Assembly (NCBI GenBank): GCA_030267565.1
Contig: BRXU01000015.1
Coordinates: forward strand, 2,727,001-2,791,000
Direction of reading: 5' to 3'
DNA: 64,000 bases
DNA from: Pleodorina starrii
Taxonomy: Eukaryota > Chlorophyta > Chlorophyceae > Chlamydomonadales > Volvocaceae
Below are positions 10,601 to 22,700 of this stretch, one piece after another. The position numbers and the translations under genes are program-made. The number at the start of each line of letters is the position of its first letter. Position 1 is the first letter of the stretch. Under the pieces are notes generated by a model. The model had not been told where the DNA came from. It searched no databases and worked only from the letters and a program-made list of their open reading frames with translations.

Positions 10601-13600
10601 CAAAAACCGTACGGCACTGTACTAGGCCAACGCCGGCTAGCAATGCTGCAATGGTGTTATCGCGATGCTGACCCACAACCCAACACCGAAACACGGTGGA
10701 CGACTTACATTGGCAAGCTTCAGCAGCGCGAGGTCCTTCGCATCCACCGCCTCCCCGGCAGTCCCGGCAGTCCCGGCCGCCGCTGCCGCCGCTGCGCCGC
10801 CGGCGGCGGCGGCGAAGGGCCCGCCGCCGGCGGACGCGCGTTGCGCGCCTGCGGACCCGGCCGCCAGCTGCAACGCCGCCGATGTGGACGCGTCGGCCAG
10901 GTCCTCCAGGCGCCGGCGGGCGGCCTTCGGGTCCAGACGCGGCGGGGCGGTGTAGGTCCAGCGGTCGCCGGCCGACCAGGCCGCCTTGCGCACCAGCTTC
11001 TTGTCCACCACCTGGGGGGGAAGGGACGAGGGACGAGAGACGAGGGGGGGGGAAGGGGACGAGGGGAGGGACGAGGGGAGATTTTGATGCTTGGGTGCCA
11101 TGCGAAGATGCGATTACGGTATTGGGGGTCTGGTTTCAGGACCTCTTCAATTACCGCGGGAGGACCATGAGGAGGGCAGGGGCATGTCTACTTGGTGGTT
11201 TTTCTCCACTGCCCCTTTCCCTGTGTGAAAGGGGCAGTGGAGAAAAACCCCACGCTGCTTGCGGTTGGATCCTTCCCACGGGTTCGGTCACGCCCTCGCC
11301 CTCGTTTTTTACTTTCACACAGGGAAAGGGGCAGGGGAAGGGCGCGGCGCCCGTCAGCGGTAGCGCCCCGGGCGCAGCAGCCCCGAGAGCGCCCGCGCGC
11401 CCCTGCCCCTGCCCCACACCCACGCCTCGTATGCCCTCTTGCAGTGGACCCAAAACGAGCCACTGGCGCATACCGCGCACCCACATGACACCGACGCCCA
11501 AACAAAACTTTAAAACCGAACCTAGGATAAAACCGAACCTAGGAAAACCCTAAAACCCTAGGGCCTCACCTTGTTGAACAGCTCCTCCTTGTCAACATTC
11601 AGGTCGTACACGTGCTCCTCCAGGGTCGCCGCGTACAGCAGGCGGTACACGAAGGTCGGCCGGACCTGACCGAAGCGGTAGATGCGGGCGATGGCCTGCG
11701 CAGGGGAGGGGGGGGGGTCAGCGGTCGGCGGGAAGCACATCAAGCAGTAACAGCGGACAAAACAACAGTCGCCACAGCAGGACACCCAGAATGACACCCT
11801 GTAAAACTACGTTTTGTGGGTGTTTGACACCTTGGCACACCTTGGCACGGCGTGTGTCGCTCGCTCGCGGGGGAACCAATATGCGCACGCACACGCACGC
11901 GCACACACGCATACGCACAGACGCACGTGTATATATACGGCATGGGCACAGACGCACAGACGCACACGGTTGTTCTCCGCCGGCAGCACAGCGCGGCACT
12001 CGCCTGCGCGTTGAAGACGGGGTTCCACGGTACGTCGAATATGACCATTCGGCAGGCGGTGGTCAGGTTGGTGCCCAGCGAGCCGGCCTTCGACGACACG
12101 AGGATGACCTGTGGCCAAGGGGGTCAAGGGGGTCAAGGGGGGGCAAGGGAGTCAAGGGGGGCAAGGGGGACAGGGGGGGCAAGGGGGTCAAGGGGCCCGT
12201 GTGCGTCTGTGCGAGGTGGGATCCAGGCGGGCGGGCGGGCGGGACGGGGAGGATCCATGCACGGCGCTGCAGGTAGACCCTTACGGTAGGTGGAAGGCGT
12301 GGGGGGGGCACAGTTTGGAAAAGCAGGACGCACGCGGTGGGGTTGAGGGCGCGGAAAGACCCCAGCCGATACGCACACAAGCGCCTGTCCTGGGGACCCA
12401 CGCCCCGTCTTTTCCCGGGGGAGGGGAAGTGATGTGTTCCTTTATGGGGCCACTCTCCCGGGGGGAAAGTGGCCCCATACCTCTCAACTGCACCGCCGCC
12501 CCAGCACTGCTCCTTGACTGGCTCATTCGAACAGCCCCAACAAGACCCGCCGTCCGTCAGCCGAAAGCAAATGAATTTTTCAAATCTCCAATCTCCGCGT
12601 GCGTGATTGGGTTTGCAGTTGCCCGTCTGCATATGGGAAGGAACGAACGCAACGCGCGCGCCAGAGGCACCGCCACGGGGCCATGCCCCCAGTATCCATG
12701 CAATCGCAGCTCAGCGGGACGCGTTGGGGTTCCGGGCGCGCGAGACTGCCGCCCTACCCTACCCTGCCACCCGCCAGCCAGGCTCACGCTCACCCCCGCA
12801 CCCAGGCAGACCCCGCCCAGCCGCGCCCCACCGCGCTCCCAGGACCCGCACTTTCCTCTCAGCCCAGCCAGCCAGCCAGCCAGCCACCCACCCGCGACTT
12901 TTCCTTTTTATTGAACATGTTGATGATCTTTTGGCGCTGCTGAGACGCCACTGCGCCGTCGATCCGTAAGATCTCGGAGTGCAGCCGGTAGCCAAACTGG
13001 CGCTGCATCATCGCCTGTCGGGTCGAGGAGACAAAACAGGGCGGAAGCGGCGCGCGGGGCACAGGCACAGGCGCAGGCACAGGCGGCACGCCGCGTCAGA
13101 CCCCGACCGCAGCCAACCGCGCCATCCGGCCAACAGCAACCCGGCCGGGTCCGTTACGGCTACGATTTGCAGGCATTGATAAAGAAAGAAGAGTACGTGA
13201 TTGGGCTGCGCGGGCCGGACACGGTAAAACCCAGACCTAGGCATAGGCCGAGTGCATTCGGGCTGCCACTTGTCTCTCCGCTGCGGAGCGCCGGTGGCGC
13301 GAAGGCGCCCCCTCCCGCATGTCTTGAAGCCTGAAGACACAAGACAGGCACGGGGACTACGGCAGAGGCATGGGCGGTTGCCCCGCGCTCACACATACAC
13401 ACACCCCACACCGTTTCTGGCGAAACTGCGGTTGTAACTAACTAACTAACTAAATAACTGGAACCCGACCGCAGCCTGCGCTCGGCGAACGCCCCCAGCA
13501 CGTGGTCGCTGCTTTGGAGCTGCGGGGCGCACCTGCAGGCTGTTCAGCACCCGGAGGCTCTGACTGAACACCGCCAGCTTCTCGTTGGCATCGTGGCAAA

Positions 13601-13746
13601 CCCTGGAGGCGAGACGAGAAAGGGAGAGCAAGTTAGGTTAGGTACAAGCGAAAGCCGCCAGGTCACGGGCTCACGGCACGCATGGGGGCATGGCCAGTGC
13701 AGGTACGGATCCAGTGCTGTCTTGAGAGGCACCTGATTTGCGCCGC

Positions 13747-13780
<34 letters not shown>

Positions 13781-16700
13781 AAGAAATGGGTGGGGTGGAA
13801 AGGAAGGTGAAAGGAGTGAGTGAGTACCGCGTCAAGATCACGGATGCGCTGTGCGCGAGATTGAGAGTGGAGAGGGGGCTAGGTGGTGGTGGGGGGGAGG
13901 GGGCGAGGTGGTCCACACTCCACTCCACTCCACACCACCCCACTCCACACCACCCACCGCATCAGCTTCTCCACGAACACCTGCTTCGGCAGCGACCCCC
14001 ACAGCGGATCCACGCCACCCTCCTCCTTTGGAGCGCCTCCTGCCGCCGCCGCCGCGCCCGCCTCCGAAACCGCCTCCGAAGCCGCCAGCGCCGCCCGCTG
14101 CTCCTTGATACGCGCGTGCAGGCGCTGGCACAGCTCCAGGGGCAGCTGCAGAGGAGTCTTCTTGGGTTTGTCGGCTTCCTTGGGCCCGCCGGCCCCCGCG
14201 CCCTCCGCCGCGGCGTTGTCCTCCTCCGCCGATGAGTCCGGCCGTCGGGGCGCCGCAGCGCCGCCGTCGGCGCCGCCCATTGGGGACGGCATCCGCTGCT
14301 TCATGCGGCCGCCGGCGGGCCGTGAGGGCGTGACCCGGACCTCGAACTCGAACTCCTTGCCGTCGTTGTCTACACGAGCAGGGCGCATGGCGCAGGTTTG
14401 AGGAAGGAGCAGGTTTGAGGAAGGAGCAGGTTTTGAGGACGGAGCAGGGCACAGGCTTACCCAGCCCAGCGCCCAGCCCTCACCTTCAACCTGGATGATG
14501 CTCATGTCGCCGCCGCTCACCGCCCTCTCCAGCAGCGCCTCAAAGTCGCGCGGGTGCGTCATCACCTTCCGGAGCACCTCGAAGTCGCGGAAGAGGCTGT
14601 GGCCTTCCGAGCCGCTGGTGAGCGAATCCAGCTCCTGCGAAGGCCGAAGGCCGAAGGGATGGATGGACCGATAGATTGTTGAGGGATGCAGGCGAGGCGA
14701 GGTGAGGAAGGAACACGGGCAACCCCCAACACACACACACACCAGCCCCTGCCCGGCGCTTGCCCCACAGCTGCCGAGGTACCTTGAGGTATGCCTCGTA
14801 GTACTCGCGCTGTCGGTCGTTGAGGTCCAGCAGCAGCACCACCTCGCTCTTGGGCGGCAGCTCCTTCTGCAGAAGCGTCAGGTGCGGTGCGTGTTAAGTA
14901 CCTAAGTACAGGTCGCAGGAGGACCCGGCGGGGTCTGGCGCGGGGTGCAACGAGACTGTCAGGCCAACCTCCACCCGCCTGCGAATAGCCGCAGCAGCCG
15001 CGGCCGGCCGGGGCAGTAGCATTAGATGCTGCTGCCTCGGCCGATAGATGATGCAGGTACCGGTAGTGGGTTTGTTTGTGGGCATCACGTTGTCGGCCCA
15101 AACGCACCGCCGGTGCGTGATACGGAGAGGGCTGAGGCCACCGAGCGCGATGGACCTGCACCCCTAGCACGACAACGACATCTGCAGCCCAGTTCCGATC
15201 GCAGGCTCCCTAAAGCCCCCGTCGGCGGAGGTGCCGCAAATCCGCGAGAGAAGGAGGCGTGATGGACGGAATCTCTACGCCACGATCCCATACGCATGTG
15301 CGCAAACGGTCCACAGACGGCCGACAGGGCCGCGTCACGCCCGGCGCTTCTCGAGGAGGCCTCAGGCCTACGACCCCGCGCGCAAACGCCGACAAGACCG
15401 AGACCGTCTGAGGGGGACAGGCGACCCACAGGCGCCTCACCTCCAGGATCTCAGGGCCGGCACGATGGATGAAGTCGGCGGTGATGTCGTTGAGCACCGC
15501 CAGGCGTTTGTTGCTGGCCATACGCTCCTGCCGCGTGGCCTCGGCCTGCTGGCCTGCAAACCAGTAGCGGGGTTGCAAGTGGGGTCGGGGTTACAAGCGG
15601 GGTTACAAGTAAAGACGGGGATCGCAAGCAATCAACGCAAACAGCCAGCTTTGCGTGCGAAAAAGAGCAGAGCGTCAGTGCAAGGGCGGGGGCTTCACAT
15701 GTAAACCGGAGAGGGGTCAGCGATTGATATGCGATCCGGAGAGGGGGGCCGTGATGGAGCGACTGGAGGACTGCGCCGGGGCGATGAGCGGAGACGCTGG
15801 GCGGTGGGCTAAGTGGTCTGGAATAGGCAGATACCGGTGAACAGACACAACAGACACACAGTTCAAGGTGAGTCATGCTACTCCGCTTCTACTACGCTGC
15901 TTCAAAGCCGCGCCGCCGACACGGGCGCACCTCACCTTTCTTGATCACGTTTGCAAACTCTTGCTTGAACGCCTGCGGGCCGAGTCAGTGCGGGGGTCTT
16001 AGCTCTTAGGCGGCATGCATGGCGTGACGTGTGGCGCACACACGCGGACGAGGGGCGACGGGCGCGTGTGCACAGAGAACGCTTTGCAACGGAAAGCAAC
16101 CTGGCGGCACAAACAGACAGACCGACACATCGATGACGCCAACTCCGCGAAGGTATCTCCAAAAGGTATCTCACAATCCCGAAGCCCCGACACGCAACCC
16201 ACCCCAGATGCCAGATCCCGTTCCTGCCTCCTCCCCGGAAAACCCAACACCCCCCTCGTGGGCCCCCGACCAACTAAAACTCCAGAAGAGCTCACGTCTT
16301 GCGTGCCCAGCAGGTCTCCCTGCACCCAGGTAAGCATGGTGTAGTATTCGTCCAGGTTGTTCTGCAGCGGGTAGCCCGTCAGCGCCAGCCGCCGCCGCGT
16401 GCCGATGGCGCACATGGTCTTGTAGAGCTGGGAGTTAGGGTTGCGCAGCTCGTGTGCCTCATCCACCACCACCACGCCCGAGCCCTCCAGCAGCATGCGC
16501 CGGATCTGCGAACGGAGGTCAAGGAAGGGAATGAAGAGTGACCGGGTGGGGGGGGGTAAAGAAGAAGATACCGCAGCGAAGGGACGGAGACGGGGGCGGG
16601 GGCGGAGGCAGGAGGTCAGGGCAGGCGGAGGCCAGGCGCCCCCAGATGGCCTCAATGGCGGAGGTGGGTTGTGGGTTGTGCGAGCAGGGTTGGAAGACAG

Positions 16701-19700
16701 GGAAGAGGCTCGCTGCTTGGATCCCGGGATGGTGGAGACGTCTGAATGCAATATCTCAAGGTGGCCTTCCGTGACCCTTCCGCCTGCCCTGACCCCACCC
16801 TCAACGCGCTATCAACGCAGCGAACGACCGTGCGCCTCTCTCACCTCCAGCGCGCGTGCCTGGACGGCTGGGGTTGGGGCCGCGTCCGCTGCAGCAGCCG
16901 CCACCCCATACGCCCCGCCACCGCTGCCGCGCTCCGGCTGCTCGCCGCTGTTCGCCCTGCCCGCCGCAGCCGTGCCGCCGTCCTCCGCAGCCGCGCGGGA
17001 GGCGGCGCCGGTCGCGGCCGCGGCGGCGGCGGGGCCGGCAGCTGGGGCGGCGGCGGCGGCGGCGGCCGCATCCGGGGCACCCCGCGGTGGCGCACTGGCG
17101 GCACACTTTGACGCCGCACCGGCGGAGGCCTTTCCCCTGGTCATCAGCACCTTGGTGATGAATTTGCGGGTGCTCATGAGCAGCACGGAGCCCTCCTCCG
17201 AGTACCATTCGTCCACCACCTTGTCATCGTCACCCAGCATGTACACCTGCGGGCGTGGGCGCGGGCGCGGCCGTGGTCGTGGTCGTGGGTGGGCCCCAGA
17301 GCGAATAGGGCGCGAAATCTGGGACTGCGGCACCGGCCTTGCCACCCGTCCGCCTCCTCACACCCATCCGCTCCCAATCCTGCGCATCCTCCCGCCCATC
17401 CTCCCGCCCCGCTGCTTGCCTTATTGGACGTGAGCCGGCTCAGTGCCTCGTCGGCGCTGTCGGGCTTGGGCAGCCACAGGTGAAACTCCTCGTAGAAGTT
17501 GTAGAGCACGTTGGCGGGAACCACCAGCAGCGCGCGGCGGCGGCCCGCCAGGCCGTCAGTATCGTCCGCGGGCGGCGGCGCCGGCGCGCCCAGCCCCGGC
17601 TCCGCCTGCGGCTGGCTGGGGCTCAGCGCCAGGCCCTGGCCCAGGAACATGTGCAGGAAGGTGATGGTGGACAACGTCTTGCCCAAGCCCATTGAGTGGG
17701 CCAGGATGCAGCCGCCGGCGGACTCAGTCTCGGGACGGCTCTGCGGGCGCGTGCGTGGGCGTGGGCGTGGGCGTGGGTGTGGGTATGTTGGGTAGGTGGT
17801 GGGGTGTCAGCGTGGGCGTGGGCGTGGAAGTGTATTTGGATGCGGTCCTGTAGCTTGTTGCTTGCGGCTTGTGGGTCTCGTGGGGAGCGGACTGGGTATG
17901 CATGCTGACTGCGCATGCACGGCGGTGTAAGGCAAGGTGGTCTACGCTCTACGGCATGTGGTGTATAAACTTTCCTGGAGGGCCGCGGCGTCGGCGGCGA
18001 TTGTCAGACTGCGCTGTCAGACGGCACCCGGGCACTGTATCTGTGCATCTCCATGCAGTGGCGGGTCTTATTTATTACTGGTAAAAAAAAGAAGCGCGAC
18101 AAACGCATGGATCAAAAAATTGCAAAAGTACGACTCGAAAGTAAGTACGGCAAGACGGACAAGTCGTACATTTGTCGTACCTCGTCCAGCTGGTGGTTGT
18201 CAACCAGGTTCTCCCACATGAACCTCAGGCCGTCTATCTGGTGCTCCTTGAGGCGCCTCGCAAAGCATGCCGCCAGCTGCGCCAGGCAGCCAAGTCATCG
18301 GGGCACGTGATGAGAGATTACGAGGCACCACCGGAGCACAGATGCGGAGCAGGACGGGTCGACGAGTGAAGTCCAAGGGATTTGCTATGTCAGGAGCAGA
18401 CGGTGACAGCCCGGGGCCATTCGACTTAGATCGTCTACGCGGCTGGGAAGGGGAGGTTCGATGGCCGTTCCGTCAAACGCTGTCCCCTGCGGGCTGCTCA
18501 GAGAGCGGCCCTGCGGACCCCCGTGCGGGCCGGAAAACGACAGCAAAGGACTCACAACGACGCGCCCGCTAGCCGCGCTCGTGCGTGCCCAATGCAACGT
18601 ACTACAGGGCAGCCACGGCCATTCCACGGCCGTCGTGTGGGACGCGCCATGGGGCGCCTGGGGTTTCTCATGGTTTCGAGTTATTGATCGAGGCGTCGTA
18701 GTGGCGCCTGCCGCAGGCCTTCCTCGGCAGTCTTTCCTGCAGCCTGCTCACAACCCCTCGGCACCAGCGCAGTGAACCGACGCCCGGCGGGTCCGATGCG
18801 GCCCAAACCCACACCCCCGCGGGCCTTCCCCCGCGCACTAGACTGTACAGCTGGAGGGCGAGGTCCCACCTTTGGAGCCGGCCGGTCCTCGAACAGGCAG
18901 CGGCTGCCCTCATCGCCGGCCTGCACCTCCCAGCCCGCTGCCTGTCGCTTCGCCAGCGCCTGGTGCCGCAGCTTCTGCATCTCCTGGCGCTGCTTGTGCC
19001 ACTGGGGTCAGTCGGGACAGAGATGGGACAGGCGGGGATTGGAAAGGGCAATGAGGCGGGCTGGGAGGCGAGGGCCGTCAAGGCCGAAATGTGGCTTGTG
19101 TTTGGAGCTTTGGCCAGGAAAGCGGACGAAAGCGGACGCCACGCCTTGGAGCTACAAGACAATGGCCAGTAGGAAGATCTGGACGGGCTCGCCATGTCTC
19201 CATGTACATGTCACTCCCCGCGCTGCTCTCGATGCGCATACCGTAATGGGGCGGTGCACTGAATGACCAGGAGATGCGCTCATGTCCCGGGAGAAGCCAA
19301 TGGCAATGTGCGCCCCTGCTTGGGGCCCTTCTTCCATTAAGCAACGATGCGACCACTGTGCAGCGCCGCCCGCGCGCTGGCGCACCTGTTTCTGCTTCTG
19401 CGCCATGGCTCTGGCCGCCGCGGCCTCGTCCTGCTTGCGCCGCTTGGGCGACGCACCCCCTGCTGCAGCTGAGCCGCCGGAGCGCCCTGGCTCCCAGGGA
19501 GGCGCGAATCGGGCGGTCCGGTCGGGGAGTGGCGGTTTAGCATGGTGCTTTTCCGGTTGGGTCTGGAGGCGGCTGTACAGTACGCACTTATGCCGGGACC
19601 GGGGGACATACTTTGTGGGACCAAGACACACCGTTCGTGCCAATCACACGCCGGCAGCGGGGTGAAGGGGTCAGGGCCAGGCCCGAGGCAGCAGCCCTGA

Positions 19701-22700
19701 GCCGTGTGTACCGGGCAGCCATACGGGGGCAGGGCATTTAAGGCCCGCATGCCGCTTTGCACCGCGAACCGGCGTCCCCACTTACTCCCTTTGCCGCCCT
19801 TCGCGGCCGCCTCTGCCGACCCCTCGCTGTCCGACTCGTCATCCTCGCCGTCGCTCACGATCACCACGTCGCCGTCGCCGCTGTCTTCTGCCGCAGCGCC
19901 GTCCGCCTCCGTGACTCCCCGACCGGCCTTGGAGGCATCTCTGAGCAAGGGAGGGAAGGCGCATCGACATGCAGTGGAGAGTGGACCCGGAGCTGTTACC
20001 CATCTATCCCGCCAAGACAAACACACTCTTGACCAACTAGACCAACCCAGCACATCCACCAGACGGTGTGGGCCGCATAGGCCACTGGGCGCACCCCCAA
20101 GAAGCGCTGATAAGTGATAACCGAAAGGCGCCAACAGGACACTCACTCGAGACAATGCAGCGCGCGCACGGACAGCCGGCATCCGGCAAGCTGGCATCCG
20201 GCAATCCGGCAAGCCGGATGCCGGCATCCGGCATCCACGCGGGGGCGTCGCCGATGGCCGGGTTTCTTGACTTACCCTTGACCACCGCGCTTCCGCTTGT
20301 GACCAGCCGCTCCATCGCCGCCGCCTTCCACGCTCCCACCGCGCGGCTTCCTACACGCGCGCACCACCAGACAGCAAGCCAGCGTGAACAACTGAACATG
20401 CAGTGCGCGTCTCAACAAAGGACAACACGACGCTTGGGCGCCTTGTGGCGCATCGTTGACATCGTTGGGTAGCTTGCATCTTGGCTCCTCCCCTCGCTGC
20501 GTATGTTGCTGCAGCAAGCGTTGAAGCACAGCACACACACACACCCCGGTGGTAACCCCCTTGCAGCCGCCGCGTTGCCAATCCGCCAAAAGCCCCGGCC
20601 CCCTCACCTCCTCCTCGTGCCGCCTTGGCCGCCGGCGGCCGAGTCGTTGTAGCGGCTCTCCCAGTCGACCTTCCTCTTGCGCGGCTGGCCAGCACTCCTG
20701 CACAGGGCAGCAACCGCAGCACACGTACCCAGCGCTCAGGAGAAGGGTGAGCCACATTCATGCTGGCCCACGCGGCCGATGCTGGCTCCACGGACGTGCC
20801 TCCCACCACTTGTTGTCAGATCTCAGATCTCGGCTCCGGAACCACCAGCAGAGCTTCGACTGACGACCCACTTTGCTGTTGTGAAGAGCTTCGGTGTGGT
20901 GTGGTGTTGTCACCTTACGCCCCCGGCCCCTCCCTGGACGCCCCATCCTGCCACTGTCCCCTCGCGTGGCTGGCTGCTACGCACCAACCCCAGGCCGGGC
21001 TACCCGCGGACGCATCACGCGATTCAAAGCCCCACAGCCGCCCCACAAACGCCCTCAGCGGGACGGGCCTGCAGGCCGATTGCAAAGCCCGGCGCGCTCC
21101 GACCAGGCGGTTTCTCAATCGCTGCTGCGACAGGCAACAGGCAACAGGCAGGGTCCCCCCGATGCCGCCCCTCCCCCGCCCTCCCTTGACCCGTTTGCCC
21201 CGGCAGCGTTCGCGGACCGTGACGTACTCGAGGACTGAGGGCACGTCCGCAAAGGGTCGCCGCGCGATGCGCCGGGCCACGAGCTGGATCATCTTGCCGC
21301 GAAGCCGGTCCTCCTCGCCACGCATGCGCTCCTGCTCGGCCGCCTGTCGCTCCTGCGGGCCCCCCTGCTGCGCGCCGCCGGCCACGGCGGCAGCGGCGCC
21401 TTCCGCCAGCTCCTGCTGCCGCCGCAGCGCGTACCCTTCCCAGTGCTTCTTCCTAAGCGCCGTCAGCCGCTTGCCCAGCCGCTGGCTCATGAGTTGGTTG
21501 GACAACCTGGTCCCTGCGCGGGTGGGAGTTTTCCTTATGCCCCGCGTTGCCGCGTTCAATCTTGCGCAGGCGCCTCGGGAGCCGCCGCTGGTTGGCTCCC
21601 GTCGCAGGTGAGGGCAGGCGAAACCCAGGCAGCAGCACTTCGTTCAAGGCCGGAGGCGTCTTTCTACGACCTACAAAGCCCCGTGTCTCCCCCGAGGAGC
21701 GCTCACACGCTTCCCGGACACACGATGGACTCGGCTCCGACGGCTGAAAAAACGTTAAAAAGCGACTTCGCAACGCACCGAATTCATGGAGGCCGGGGTC
21801 CTGCTCCACCACCTGCCACGCGCCCCTCCGCTTTCCCGTCCGCGGGTTCCACCAAACGAGCGGCATGGCGCCGCGCTGGCCCCGCAGCTCCTCCGCTGGA
21901 ACCTGCGCAGACACGCACGCGGGGCCGTGTCGCCGTAGCGTTTTGGTTATACAGCCCGGTACGCCGCAGCGCTGGCTCTGTGGCGCAGTTTACAACTTCA
22001 CGGTCAGGGAGGAAAGGCCTCCCCAGCGCGCGCAGCATTCGAGCAGCCATTTTGACTTTTTGAGAGGCAAACAGAGTACGGTACATTTTGAGAGATGGCG
22101 GCCAAAAGCACAACGTCGCGGGCTCCGATCATTGCCGCGCAATACCCGCACTCACCTGCTCCACGAACTCCTTGAAAGGCTTCCCCTTGACGTACTTGTC
22201 CAGGTACAGCAGCTGCACGTGCGTCGCTTCCGCCTTTTCCGGCCCGTGGGTCGCTCCGCCACGGAGTGAGTTCACGTACGACGCGTCGCCGTACTCTTGC
22301 GCCCCCTGGAGCGCCGGTCCTGCCGAGTCAGCCCCCGTCGCGGCCGCTCCGGCCTGCGGAGCCAAGCCCGCGGCAGGCGGCTGGGCGGCAGCGGTCGAGG
22401 GCCCGGCGCCATCTGCCCCACCTGCAGCCCCACATGCGAAAGTCAGCGCATGTCAAGGCGGGTTTATAGAGGGATGCGGCCAGCCGGCACCTTCGGCGTT
22501 CGGCCCCATGGGCCATGGCCGTGTCACCTGGTACCGTACCGCTGACACGATGTGAGGCACGGTGGAACCAACATGAGTGCCGGAGGGCGCACGGCGGCAC
22601 GCAGACACGGCACAGGTGTGCCCTTTCGCGAGGTCGCAACCAAGAGACGAAACCCTACGCAACGCGGCCCGCCCGACCCGCGCACCCGTTCGAACCCATT

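Noticed and set aside
13446..13533. Extra ATRX-like exon reading SSDHVLGAFAERRLRSG
   Set aside because: It would need a 13-nt intron; the exon ending at 13533 joins directly in phase to AMMQRQFGYRLH at 13014, as the family requires.
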